A stretch of DNA of 64,000 bases from an uncultured Christensenella sp. (GTDB lineage: Bacteria > Bacillota > Clostridia > Christensenellales > UBA3700). The stretch spans positions 1-64,000 of the forward strand of contig CASEHD010000002.1 of NCBI GenBank assembly GCA_949287655.1, written 5' to 3'. The translations under genes were made by a program, and so were the position numbers. Within the stretch, counting starts at the first letter, position 1. Every line of letters begins with the position of its first letter. Under the pieces are notes generated by a model. The model was not told where the DNA came from and did not search any database. It saw nothing but the letters and a program-made list of their open reading frames with translations. Below are positions 50,953-58,999 of this stretch, piece after piece.

Positions 50953-52068
50953 TTATTCTTCTGGCGCGAAAGTCGCTTCGAGTTTTTCTGTAAAGCGCTG
51001 AACGTCGTCCATATTGTCAAATCTGTACGCGACGTATTCTGTCTTGCCGTTCTGTATCGTACAGATGAATTTCTTTTCGTCGTCGTAGTCGTACTGCGGC
51101 AGGTTGGCGTCTTTGAGTATCGCCATAACGACCGCCTGTTCTCTTTGCAGGAACATTATCTTGGCGTAAGTCACGTTGCCGACGCGGTAGCTGTACGAGC
51201 CCTGCAGCTGCTCGACCTCTCTTACCACGTTCGCGCAGTCGTCAAGTACGGTTATAAGGCTGGGCACGATCTCGCACAGCGCTTCTGCGACTTTGAGATA
51301 TCTTTCGCCCCATTCGTCGGTATTGAAGCCGCGCAGATTCCTGACCTTTGAATAAGCGATGTCGCTTTCGCCGTTGACGTCGCCTTCGGTAAGCATCAGC
51401 TTTGACGGCAGAGCGAAAGCGCCCTCGTTTTCGTCGACGACGCCCGCGGCGATAAGCGCGCGGTATGTAAGGAAACCGAAATTCAGCCTCTCTTTATACC
51501 AGGTCTCCCCGATAAGTTCGGGAAGCACGGGGTCGTCGTCGAACGGCGGACGGTCAAGATACTTGTCGCCTGTCAGCGCGACGAAATAATACCCCGCCGC
51601 GTTCGCTAAGGTCTCTCTGCAATAGGTCACCAGTCTGCCCTTATTCAGCTTTCTCATCTTGTCGCCGCACGGCGGTATCTTCACCTCCACGACGCGCAGA
51701 TAATCCTTCGGGTTGCATTTAAGCGCCTCTTTGAATCTCCACTTGAGCGCGAGTTGTACGTTCAGGCAGCTCGCGTCCGCATAACTCTCTTTCGTCGTCA
51801 CCGCGTTCTTGTATTCCACCACCTTCGCCTCGGTGAATATCACGTATTTTGCGTCATCGGTATACGCTATTATTATCAGATCGGGACTGCCGAATTCGCC
51901 CAGAGAGAACTCCACCAGATAATCGCACTTCACCACTTTGTCAATGAACTCAGGGGCGTCTCCCACCCATCTGATCTGTTTAAGGATCGCGTTGGGCGCC
52001 TTGTCTGCGCTGTCGAGCAGTATCGCGTTGACAAGACCTCTTTCGCCGTACAGATACACGTTGTCCAT
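50953..52068 (-). CDS. PD-(D/E)XK nuclease-fold protein of unknown role
   Basis: 371 residues with no signal peptide. Residues about 50-85 carry a nuclease core pattern: a Glu in a strand (LVEF), GSPDLIIIAY with Asp 63, and VIFTEAKVVEY with Glu 80 and Lys 82, that is PD...ExK. The rest shows a YCRETLANAAGYYFVALTG segment and a C-terminal half with coiled-coil-like helices, which I do not recognise. It could be a restriction-type, repair or defence nuclease, but there is no methylase, helicase or other defence gene next to it; its partner is the NanQ-like gene 8 bp downstream. Confidence 0.6.
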   Translation of the reverse strand: MDNVYLYGERGLVNAILLDSADKAPNAILKQIRWVGDAPEFIDKVVKCDYLVEFSLGEFGSPDLIIIAYTDDAKYVIFTEAKVVEYKNAVTTKESYADASCLNVQLALKWRFKEALKCNPKDYLRVVEVKIPPCGDKMRKLNKGRLVTYCRETLANAAGYYFVALTGDKYLDRPPFDDDPVLPELIGETWYKERLNFGFLTYRALIAAGVVDENEGAFALPSKLMLTEGDVNGESDIAYSKVRNLRGFNTDEWGERYLKVAEALCEIVPSLITVLDDCANVVREVEQLQGSYSYRVGNVTYAKIMFLQREQAVVMAILKDANLPQYDYDDEKKFICTIQNGKTEYVAYRFDNMDDVQRFTEKLEATFAPEE

Positions 52069-52110
52069 AATTTCCTCCTTTGCAACTTCGTTGCGCCTTC
52101 CTATACTTTT

Positions 52111-52139
52111 ATTAGACCCCCAAACGCGCGCTTTGTCAA
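52111..52139 (-). promoter_or_regulatory. Sigma-A type promoter of the PD-(D/E)XK-NanQ operon
   Basis: On the minus strand TTGACA (52134-52139), 17-bp spacer, TCTAAT (52111-52116). Confidence 0.7.
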
Positions 52140-52193
52140 TACCGCTTTTTAAAATTTTACATATTTTTAAAACTGCGTGCGCGCGTTTCGAGC

Positions 52194-52224
52194 ATAAAAG
52201 AAGACCGCCCTTTGCCGGACGGTC
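52194..52224 (-). terminator. Intrinsic terminator of the GH29 gene
   Basis: GACCG (52203-52207) pairs with CGGTC (52220-52224), with partial pairing inside; on the minus strand TTCTTTTATG follows. Confidence 0.7.
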
Positions 52225-52271
52225 ATTCTTTCGCTATTTTATGCCGATATCGCGATACATGTCGCGAATTT

Positions 52272-53849
52272 TTATTTCGAGTACAGCTGGACGCACCTTA
52301 TCACCGGCACGCTTCTCGACTGCTTTATCACCACTCTGACGACGTCGCAGACAGGCGCATTCTCAAACATCAGTATCCTTCTGTTCCCTATTACCGTGCT
52401 GTCGCCGATAAGCGTCCATTTGCCGTCCGAACGAACCCACACCTCGAACTCCTCTACTCTTTGCGACGATCTCAGGTCTTCCCTGATGTCGAACCTGTAA
52501 AGCGAAGTCGGCTCTTTCAGATAAAAATCGAGGATATACTCGTTGGACGCGAACGTGTAACCGTCCCTTTCGGTATTCAGAAGGTTGGCAAGCTCCGCCT
52601 TTTCGGTCATGCCGTCGCAGTCGCCGACCTCTACTTTCGTTACCTCTATCTCGTGCTTAGTCGTCGCCGCGATCGCGTCGCCGAACTTCTTAAGCGCCTT
52701 TACGTCCTTGTCCGAAATCAGTCCGTCCTTGTTGGGAGGAATATTCAGAAGAAGGCTGCTGTTGCCGCCGACGGAAGTGAAATATATCTGTAAAAGCTGA
52801 TCAAGACTCTTCGGACTCTGATTCCAGTGGTAAAACCAGCCCTTTCTTATACTGACGTCGACTTCGGCGGGATAGAACGCAAGGTCTTTGTAATTCGCCA
52901 GAAGCTCTCTGCTGCCCCTGTCCTCGGCTTCCGCGCTGACGGTCTGCAGTTTCGCCGCGTCGCCTTCGCTGGTCTGGAAATGTTCTGTCGCCGCATTGGA
53001 CATACTGACCACGCTCCATTCGCTTTCGCGCGCTATGCCCGCCTCGTTGCCGACCCACCTGACGTCCGTGCCCTGGATCGCGATGACGCAACCCGGCTGC
53101 AGGTCGTTGATAAGCTGCTCATAGCCTTCCATATCGTATTCGAAATCGGGGTCAAGCTCCGCGTCCTCGCCGCGCGCGCCGTCCATCCATACGCAGAATA
53201 TCTCGCCGTAATCGCCGCAGAGAAGCTCCCTTAATTGCTCTTTATAGAAATCGTTGTATTCGTTCGTACCGTAACATTCCGCGTTCATATCCCACGGCGA
53301 AAGGTATACGCCGAATTTAAGCCCGTATTTTTTGCAGCTCTCGGAAAGCTCTTTGACGATGTCGCCCTTTCCGTCCTTATACGGACTGTTCTTTATGCTG
53401 TGCTCGGTCGTCTTCGTCTGCCACAGACAGAAACCGTCATGGTGTTTTGCCGTAAAGATTATGCCCTTGCTTCCGGACGCCTTTATCGCCTCGCACCACT
53501 GGTCGGTATCCAGCTTTTCGGGATTGAATTTGGACGGAGACTCTTTGCCCGTGCCCCACTCTTTTCCCGTCATCGTATTCATTCCGAAATGAATGAAGTT
53601 GTAATATTCGAGCTCCAGATAATCCAGCTGCTTTTCGCTGGGGAGCACGCTTATCAGTCTGTCGACCTCTTCGCTCTCCTTGTCGTATCCGTTATTGTAA
53701 TTGCCGCAACCCTGCAAAAATTCCTCGCCTTCCGCATAGCTTTTGGTCGGAACTTCGAAATAGTTGTATTTTTTATTACAACCGACGAATGAAAACGCGA
53801 TACACATAATCAACCCCGCTATTGTGATCAAAGATAAAAGTTTTTTCAT
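52272..53849 (-). CDS. Glycoside hydrolase family 29 alpha-L-fucosidase lipoprotein
   Basis: 525 residues from ATG 53849, which has GGGAGGGAAG upstream; an in-frame upstream start is less likely. Lipobox FVGC (Cys 24). The GH29 barrel shows IHFGMNTMTGKEWG (about 86-99), AKHHDGFCLWQT (about 134-145), KYGLKFGVYLSPWD, and the nucleophile Asp in WMDGARG (about 223). A C-terminal beta-sandwich of the F5/8 (discoidin) type (about 400-525) would bind sugar. The layout resembles the group that acts on alpha-1,3/1,4-fucose next to galactose (subfamily B), as in Lewis structures. Monocistronic. Confidence 0.93.
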   Translation of the reverse strand: MKKLLSLITIAGLIMCIAFSFVGCNKKYNYFEVPTKSYAEGEEFLQGCGNYNNGYDKESEEVDRLISVLPSEKQLDYLELEYYNFIHFGMNTMTGKEWGTGKESPSKFNPEKLDTDQWCEAIKASGSKGIIFTAKHHDGFCLWQTKTTEHSIKNSPYKDGKGDIVKELSESCKKYGLKFGVYLSPWDMNAECYGTNEYNDFYKEQLRELLCGDYGEIFCVWMDGARGEDAELDPDFEYDMEGYEQLINDLQPGCVIAIQGTDVRWVGNEAGIARESEWSVVSMSNAATEHFQTSEGDAAKLQTVSAEAEDRGSRELLANYKDLAFYPAEVDVSIRKGWFYHWNQSPKSLDQLLQIYFTSVGGNSSLLLNIPPNKDGLISDKDVKALKKFGDAIAATTKHEIEVTKVEVGDCDGMTEKAELANLLNTERDGYTFASNEYILDFYLKEPTSLYRFDIREDLRSSQRVEEFEVWVRSDGKWTLIGDSTVIGNRRILMFENAPVCDVVRVVIKQSRSVPVIRCVQLYSK

Positions 53850-53951
53850 ATATCTTCCCTCCCGCAACGTCAATCGGGTTACCGATACGGCTATATACCC
53901 TTTGAAAGCGCGCGATAACAAAAAGCCTTTTTTCTCCTGCGCCCATATAAT

Positions 53952-53980
53952 ATTCTAATATATCTTTGCGCGTAAGTCAA
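53952..53980 (-). promoter_or_regulatory. Sigma-A type promoter of the GH29 gene
   Basis: On the minus strand TTGACT (53975-53980), 17-bp spacer, TAGAAT (53952-53957). Confidence 0.75.
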
Positions 53981-54088
53981 CAGCTATTGAAACTATAAAC
54001 TTCGCCGTCCGTCCCGTGTTCGAACGAACCGACTTTCTGCGCCGCTTACCTCGATTTGCTTATTTTTTCACCAAACCGCAAAAAACTG

Positions 54089-54117
54089 TTTACATTTTTC
54101 TTTAATTGTGGTATATT
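54089..54117 (+). promoter_or_regulatory. Sigma-A type promoter of tRNA-Ala
   Basis: TTTACA (54089-54094), 17-bp spacer, TATATT (54112-54117), 11 bp before the tRNA. Confidence 0.8.
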
Positions 54118-54128
54118 CAATCGTGCTT

Positions 54129-54204
<76 letters not shown>

Positions 54205-54210
54205 ATCGTA

Positions 54211-54237
54211 ACCAAAATTGAACAAGTCAATTTTGGT
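54211..54237. repeat. Perfect 11-bp palindrome next to the IS end
   Basis: ACCAAAATTGA (54211-54221), loop ACAAG, TCAATTTTGGT (54227-54237). It lies exactly between the tRNA and the terminal repeat of the insertion sequence. Confidence 0.85.
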
Positions 54238-54317
54238 CAGACCGTAGACAAAAGCGGTTTTGGACGAATTGTTCAAAGCCGCTTTTGCTTTTGTTTCAAA
54301 AAAATGTGTTTCGTTTT

Positions 54318-55736
54318 TCAAAATTGAGTTACAAGTCCAATATTTGAGGTAAAGACAAACATTTTTGTTAAAAAGTCTCGTGTTTTATCGGGTATTCTTC
54401 CAATCATCTTTGCCAATTTCTTCAAGTTCATCACCATCAAGGTAAGCAATACCTGCGTCTTAACTTTTGCTAAGCCGTTGTGTCTTGTAAACCTCATCCC
54501 GTGTTTCTCTTTTGCGTCCGCAAATACTCGCTCTATTGTCTCTTTTCGCTTTCCGTAGATGTCTTTTCCTTCTTGCGTATGCCTGTTGTCCTCAACTCTG
54601 TCTAAGTATTCTGCCCATATGTGTCGGATTATGACTTTGGTCTTATTCTTGCTTTTTGTGCAGTGTTCCAAATACTGACACTTTTCGCATTCCTCTCTTT
54701 TGCTTTTGTATTCCCGGTACCCCTCTTTGTTTGTTGTGCTGTATTCCAATATTTTGCCGTTGGGGCAAATATAGCAGTCATAGTATTCGTCATATACATA
54801 TTCGTTTTTGTGCAGATATCCCTTCTTTGTCATAGGGCTCTTGTACGGCATATACGGTTCAACATTCTCGTCTATTAACTTCTTCGCTATTGCCGGCGTT
54901 TTGTATCCCGCATCCGCAGCCAAACTGTCCGGTCTTCCTGTTGTTTCTTTGACTTTTTCGTATAATTCGTCGAAAACGGTGCTGTCGTGTTTATTCCCTT
55001 TGTGTACCGTTCCGCCCAATACCCAACCATGTTTGTCACATGCCACTTGTACGTTATACGCAAAGCATTTCTTGTGTTCGCCTTTGTGGAAAAGTCCGCT
55101 CTCGGGATCCGTCGTCGATTCGGTTATTTCTTTTGTTCCCGGCGTTTCGTCATCGTCGTCAAAGGGTTTCTTCCCGTGCTTCTCGCGGTCTTCGTTTATC
55201 TCTTTCTTCAATTGCTCATCATACTTCCGAGCCTCTATTTCCACCATTACCTTAGCGCTCTTATGTATGTTAGCGTTCGCTTTTACATGTGTTCCGTCTA
55301 CAAATATCGTCTTTGCGTCCACCAGGTTGTGCCGCATTGCCTCTTCCAGTACCCTTATGAATATCTTCTCGAATATGTCCGTCCCCTCAAACCGCCTCAT
55401 ATAGTTCTTCCCAAATGTGGAAAAATGAGGAATCTTTTCTTCTATGCCATATCCAATAAACCATCTGTATGCCATGTTTACTTCTCATTCTCGAATCGTG
55501 CGGCGCATGCTGTTGTATCCATACAAATAGTTAATAACGCATAGCTTCACCAAATATACCGGGTCTATGCTCGGTCTGCCGTTGTCGCTGCTGTACAACT
55601 CTTTTACTTCATCGTAAATGAATCCGAAATCTATTGCTCTATCTATCTTGCGCAATAGGTGATCTTGCGGAACCAAGTCCTCAATGCACACCATTCGTAT
55701 TTGATTACGATTGTCTGTCTTTCTCTTGTTTAACAT
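54318..55736 (-). pseudogene. IS1182-family DDE transposase interrupted by an in-frame TGA
   Basis: The frame from ATG 55736 encodes the N-terminal part (LLRKIDRAIDFGFIYDEV, GRPSIDPVYLVKLCVI), ends in TGA at 55485-55487, and resumes in the same frame, so that reading through would give MRRTIRE-x-EVNMAYRWFIG, the normal continuity of IS1182 transposases. The remainder has the DDE domain: FVDGTHVKANAN, ADAGYKTP and the late Glu region ERVFADAKEKHGMRFTRHNG. A single stop codon breaks an otherwise complete protein of about 472 residues. Other TGA codons in the window are true stops (ATGA overlaps), so no reassigned UGA. The -10 TATAAT (minus strand) sits 8 bases upstream. Confidence 0.85.
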
Positions 55737-55750
55737 ACTTATATTATACC

Positions 55751-55789
55751 ACAAACCCCGCCAAAAAGCTTGTTTTTGGCGGGGTTTGT
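55751..55789 (-). other. 17-bp perfect hairpin inside the IS end
   Basis: ACAAACCCCGCCAAAAA (55751-55767) pairs fully with 55773-55789, loop GCTTG. It lies between the terminal repeat and the transposase start and overlaps the promoter region, so it could block incoming transcription or mark the end for the transposase. Confidence 0.8.
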
Positions 55790-55800
55790 CTACAGTCTGC

Positions 55801-55824
55801 GCGGGTTGAAAAACCCGCTTTTTT
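55801..55824 (+). terminator. Intrinsic terminator, probably that of tRNA-Ala
   Basis: GCGGGTT (55801-55807), GAAA loop, AACCCGC (55812-55818), then six T residues. It points in the plus direction and starts one base after the IS ends at 55799. Confidence 0.85.
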
Positions 55825-55899
55825 CTTTGTCCGCATAGCCCCTTTTGCGTGCCGCGCATGGCGGTCGTCCTTGCATTTGTATTTCGCTGAAGTTACGTC

Positions 55900-55934
55900 A
55901 AAACGAAAAAGAAGCGAACTTCCCGTCCGCTTCT
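55900..55934 (-). terminator. Intrinsic terminator of the sulfatase/GH32-like operon
   Basis: AGAAGCG (55910-55916) pairs with CGCTTCT (55928-55934), and on the minus strand is followed by TTTTTCGTTTT. Confidence 0.75.
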
Positions 55935-55958
55935 TCCTGATGAAATATATGGGGAGAG

Positions 55959-57458
55959 TTATGAGCGGCTCTTTCCGTAGCCGTACACTGCTATATTGCT
56001 GAATACAGCCCCTCCGTCAGAGAAAAACGCCAGATCGTTGCCGTTGTCTCTCATCATCCTGACGGTCAGGGTTATCTTGTTGTCGATATATATCGTCGCT
56101 ATGTCCTTTTCGACCACGATCTCGCAATGCACCTTGCCCGCGAAATCGTATGCGCGCGACCTGTTGGCAAACGCGTAATTGTCAAACCTCACGCCGTTGC
56201 AGTAACCGAACGCCAGCTCCGACATCTCGTCGCAGAACTGGAACGAATAATTGTCCCCCGCCTCGGGCGACGCGTTGACGAATACGCCCGCATTTGCTGC
56301 TCCCTTCATCTCCACGTCGAACGATACCCTGTACGCTTCGGGCAGCCCGAAATTCATATATTCGACCTCGATGCCGTACGAATCGCCGAAAGTCAGATCC
56401 TTTCCTTCGTACGCCTTTGCGGAAAACGCGCTGTAAACGCCGTTGGGCATTTTCGTAGCCAGCGTGCCGTCTTCGAGAGGATATATCTCGTAAACGATAA
56501 GATTCCCTCCCCACGAATTCGCCGAAGAATCGTCAGCTCCGTTCTTGGTCGGATTCCAACCGAATATATATCTGCGCTCGCCGTCCGTCGCCGTCTTCGC
56601 CGCGCAGAAATTCTCTCCGTCGAAATCGGTCGGGTTCTCCCACGGACCGTACAGACTCTTCGCACGCAGATACTTCGTCTCGGTCGAAGAACAGTAATAA
56701 ACCAGATACCACCAGTCTCCCATTCGGAATACGTCGGGACACTCCATAAGATACGACGTGTACTCGACGTGCAGAGGACTGTCGGCAAGTTCCCAGTGCG
56801 AAAGGTCGGTAGATTTGTACATATCCACCGCTCCGTTGAAAGGCGCGCTCTTGAGTTTTACGCAAACGAGCATGACGTAGCATTGTTCTTCTTCGTACCA
56901 GAAAACATAGGGATCTCTGAAGTCCGTCCCCTCGTGCCTGTCCGCCTTGTGCAGAGTGTCTTCGGGTATGGTCGTCCAGTTGACGAGATCTGTGCTCGTC
57001 GCGTGCAGTATGACCTGCTGCGGGATATACGGATTGTGCCCCGTATAGAACGCGTGAAACACGCCGTCTTTTTCTATCACCGATCCCGTGAACGCATAGG
57101 TGTCGTCGGCATCGTGATCGCCCGAATTGGCTATCGCAAGTCCCCTTTCAGTGAAATTGACCATGTTTTCGGTCTCGATGAGATACCACGGCGTTCCTTC
57201 GATCTGCAAAGCTCCCCTGTGATCGTACAGATAAAACAGCTCGAATTTTCCGTCGTGATAAAAAGGTATCACGTCGGCGAGTGCCCCGACGCCTTCGGGT
57301 CTGTAATTGACGTTTCTCGGCGCGGAAAAATCCACTTCCACGTCAGATTTCAGATCGTAAAATCCGCTTTCCTTCACGTCGTCCTCCTTTTCGCAACCCG
57401 CAAGCGACAAAGTCAGCAACATCAATGCCGCCATGAAGATACATAAGATTTTTTTCAT
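55959..57458 (-). CDS. GH32-like five-bladed propeller lipoprotein
   Basis: 499 residues. Lipobox LAGC (Cys 22). The three active-site acids of clan GH-J are recognisable: the nucleophile region is ADVIPFYHDGKFELFYLYD (Asp 62, in place of the usual NDPNG), the transition-state stabiliser is FRDPYVF (Arg 181, Asp 182), and the acid/base is LMECPDVF (Glu 239, Cys 240). The C-terminal beta-sandwich (about 370-495) is of the GH32 C-terminal type. Substrate is uncertain, since this D-V-I-P variant is far from invertases. Last gene of the operon. Confidence 0.75.
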   Translation of the reverse strand: MKKILCIFMAALMLLTLSLAGCEKEDDVKESGFYDLKSDVEVDFSAPRNVNYRPEGVGALADVIPFYHDGKFELFYLYDHRGALQIEGTPWYLIETENMVNFTERGLAIANSGDHDADDTYAFTGSVIEKDGVFHAFYTGHNPYIPQQVILHATSTDLVNWTTIPEDTLHKADRHEGTDFRDPYVFWYEEEQCYVMLVCVKLKSAPFNGAVDMYKSTDLSHWELADSPLHVEYTSYLMECPDVFRMGDWWYLVYYCSSTETKYLRAKSLYGPWENPTDFDGENFCAAKTATDGERRYIFGWNPTKNGADDSSANSWGGNLIVYEIYPLEDGTLATKMPNGVYSAFSAKAYEGKDLTFGDSYGIEVEYMNFGLPEAYRVSFDVEMKGAANAGVFVNASPEAGDNYSFQFCDEMSELAFGYCNGVRFDNYAFANRSRAYDFAGKVHCEIVVEKDIATIYIDNKITLTVRMMRDNGNDLAFFSDGGAVFSNIAVYGYGKSRS

Positions 57459-57468
57459 AAGCTCCTCT

Positions 57469-58989
57469 TTATCGGTAAAAATTCTCAGCGGCAGCGAAAC
57501 TGTCTTTCAGCGCGGCGTAAAGCCCCCTGTAAACGGGGTATCTCTCCGCGTATATTTCCGCATTCCGTTCATCGGGAGTATATCTCTCCGTAACCCTTAT
57601 CATACGCTCGCACGCCGAATTGACGTCGGAATACGTCCCCGACGCTACACCCGCGAGGATAGCCGCGCCCAGCGCGCCCGCCTCGGTCGAGTTGGTAGTC
57701 ACGCATTCGCATCCGAATATATCCGTCAGCATCCTGCGCCACAACGCGCTGTTGGTGCCTCCTCCGCAGAGACGTATCTCGTCGGGTCTGCCTCCCAGCT
57801 CCGATATTACGTTGAGACAATCTAACAGCGAGTACCCCACTCCCTCCATTACGGCGCGGGCGAAATCCTCCCTCTTGTGAGAAGGAGTTATGCCGAAAAA
57901 CACGCCCTTCGCCTTGGGATCGAGATGAGGCGTGCGTTCTCCCATAAGATACGGCAGGTAGAACAGCCCGTGCGCACCCGCCTTGCTTACCGTCGCCGCT
58001 CCATCGTCTATCACCTTGTACACCTTGGGATTGCGAGCCGCTTCCTCTGCGTAAAAATTGTCCTTAAACCATTTCATCGAAAGTCCCGCACCCTGAGTCA
58101 CGCCCATGACGTGCCATTTCCCGGGGACCGCATGGCAGAACGTCTGAACCCTGCCCGACGGGTCGCAAAGCGGCGTGTCCGTATGCGCGAACACGACCCC
58201 GCTTGTGCCTACGTTACAGCTGAACAGTCCTTCTCTGACCACTCCGTTTCCTATCGCAGCGGCAGCCTGGTCTCCCGCACTCGCCGCAACGGGCAACCCT
58301 TGGCGCAGCCCGCATTTTTTTGCTGCTTCCGCCGTGAGCCTTCCTCCTTCGGATGCGCTTTCTTTCAACACGGGCACCATATTTTCGTCAATAGACAATG
58401 CCCTCAGTATCTCTTTTGAATATCTCCTCTCTCCTATGTCGGCAAGCTGCATGCCCGAGCCGTCCGCCATATCGGTTATCAGCTGATCGGTCAGCCTGAA
58501 TCGGACGTAATCCTTGGGGAGAAGAATATGCGCGCACTTTCTCCACGTCTCGGGTTCGTGCCTTTGCACCCACAGTATCTTAGGCGCGGTGAATCCCGTT
58601 ATCGCGGGATTGCCCGTGATCCTTTTGAGTCTGTCCTCTCCTATGAGCGAGGTCAGAGACACGCACTCTTCCTGCGTGCGCTGATCGCACCATATTATAC
58701 TCTTTCGGAGCACCTTTCCTTTCTCGTCCAGCATGACAAGCCCGTGCATCTGCCCCGATAGTCCTATCCCCGCCACGTCCGACGGATCGACGCCGCTTTC
58801 TGCAACCGCCTCTGCTATCGTGACAAAGGCAGCGTCCGCCCAGTCGTCGGGGTCTTGTTCCGCCCAGCCCGTTTCGGGTTGATACAGCGGATAAGAACGG
58901 TAAGCGGAAGAGATTATCTTTCCGCCTTCGTCGAAAAGCACCGTCTTTGTGCCCGACGTACCCACGTCGCAACCGATAAGATATTTCAT
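57469..58989 (-). CDS. xylB: Xylulokinase
   Basis: 506 residues, FGGY carbohydrate kinase. It phosphorylates D-xylulose to feed the pentose phosphate pathway. Phosphate loop MKYLIGCDVGTSGTKTVLF, the xylulokinase marker LSGQMHGLVMLD with Asp (about 79-90), WCDQRTQEEC, VGTSGVVFAH, and LCGGGTNSALWRRMLTDIF are all present. Ten bases separate it from genes on both sides. Its place in an operon with a sulfatase and two GH32-like lipoproteins suggests the operon releases a sugar that enters as xylulose, or the kinase has a related ketose substrate. Confidence 0.93.
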   Translation of the reverse strand: MKYLIGCDVGTSGTKTVLFDEGGKIISSAYRSYPLYQPETGWAEQDPDDWADAAFVTIAEAVAESGVDPSDVAGIGLSGQMHGLVMLDEKGKVLRKSIIWCDQRTQEECVSLTSLIGEDRLKRITGNPAITGFTAPKILWVQRHEPETWRKCAHILLPKDYVRFRLTDQLITDMADGSGMQLADIGERRYSKEILRALSIDENMVPVLKESASEGGRLTAEAAKKCGLRQGLPVAASAGDQAAAAIGNGVVREGLFSCNVGTSGVVFAHTDTPLCDPSGRVQTFCHAVPGKWHVMGVTQGAGLSMKWFKDNFYAEEAARNPKVYKVIDDGAATVSKAGAHGLFYLPYLMGERTPHLDPKAKGVFFGITPSHKREDFARAVMEGVGYSLLDCLNVISELGGRPDEIRLCGGGTNSALWRRMLTDIFGCECVTTNSTEAGALGAAILAGVASGTYSDVNSACERMIRVTERYTPDERNAEIYAERYPVYRGLYAALKDSFAAAENFYR

Positions 58990-58999
58990 ATTCCCTCCG

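Larger units (their letters stand above)
54238..55799 (-). mobile_element. IS1182-type insertion sequence, 1562 bp
   Basis: Terminal inverted repeats CAGACCGTAGACAAA (54238-54252) and TTTGTCTACAGTCTG (55785-55799) match at 14 of 15 positions. They enclose one transposase frame on the minus strand, its promoter, and large hairpins near both ends (54251-54286 and 55751-55789). Length, hairpins and transposase type fit the IS1182 family. No clear target-site duplication is seen in the flanks. Confidence 0.9.

Noticed and set aside
55485-55487. UGA reassigned to an amino acid in this organism
   Set aside because: Several tightly coupled genes use TGA in ATGA overlaps as real stops (1344-1347, 2165-2168, 27110-27113, 62400-62403).
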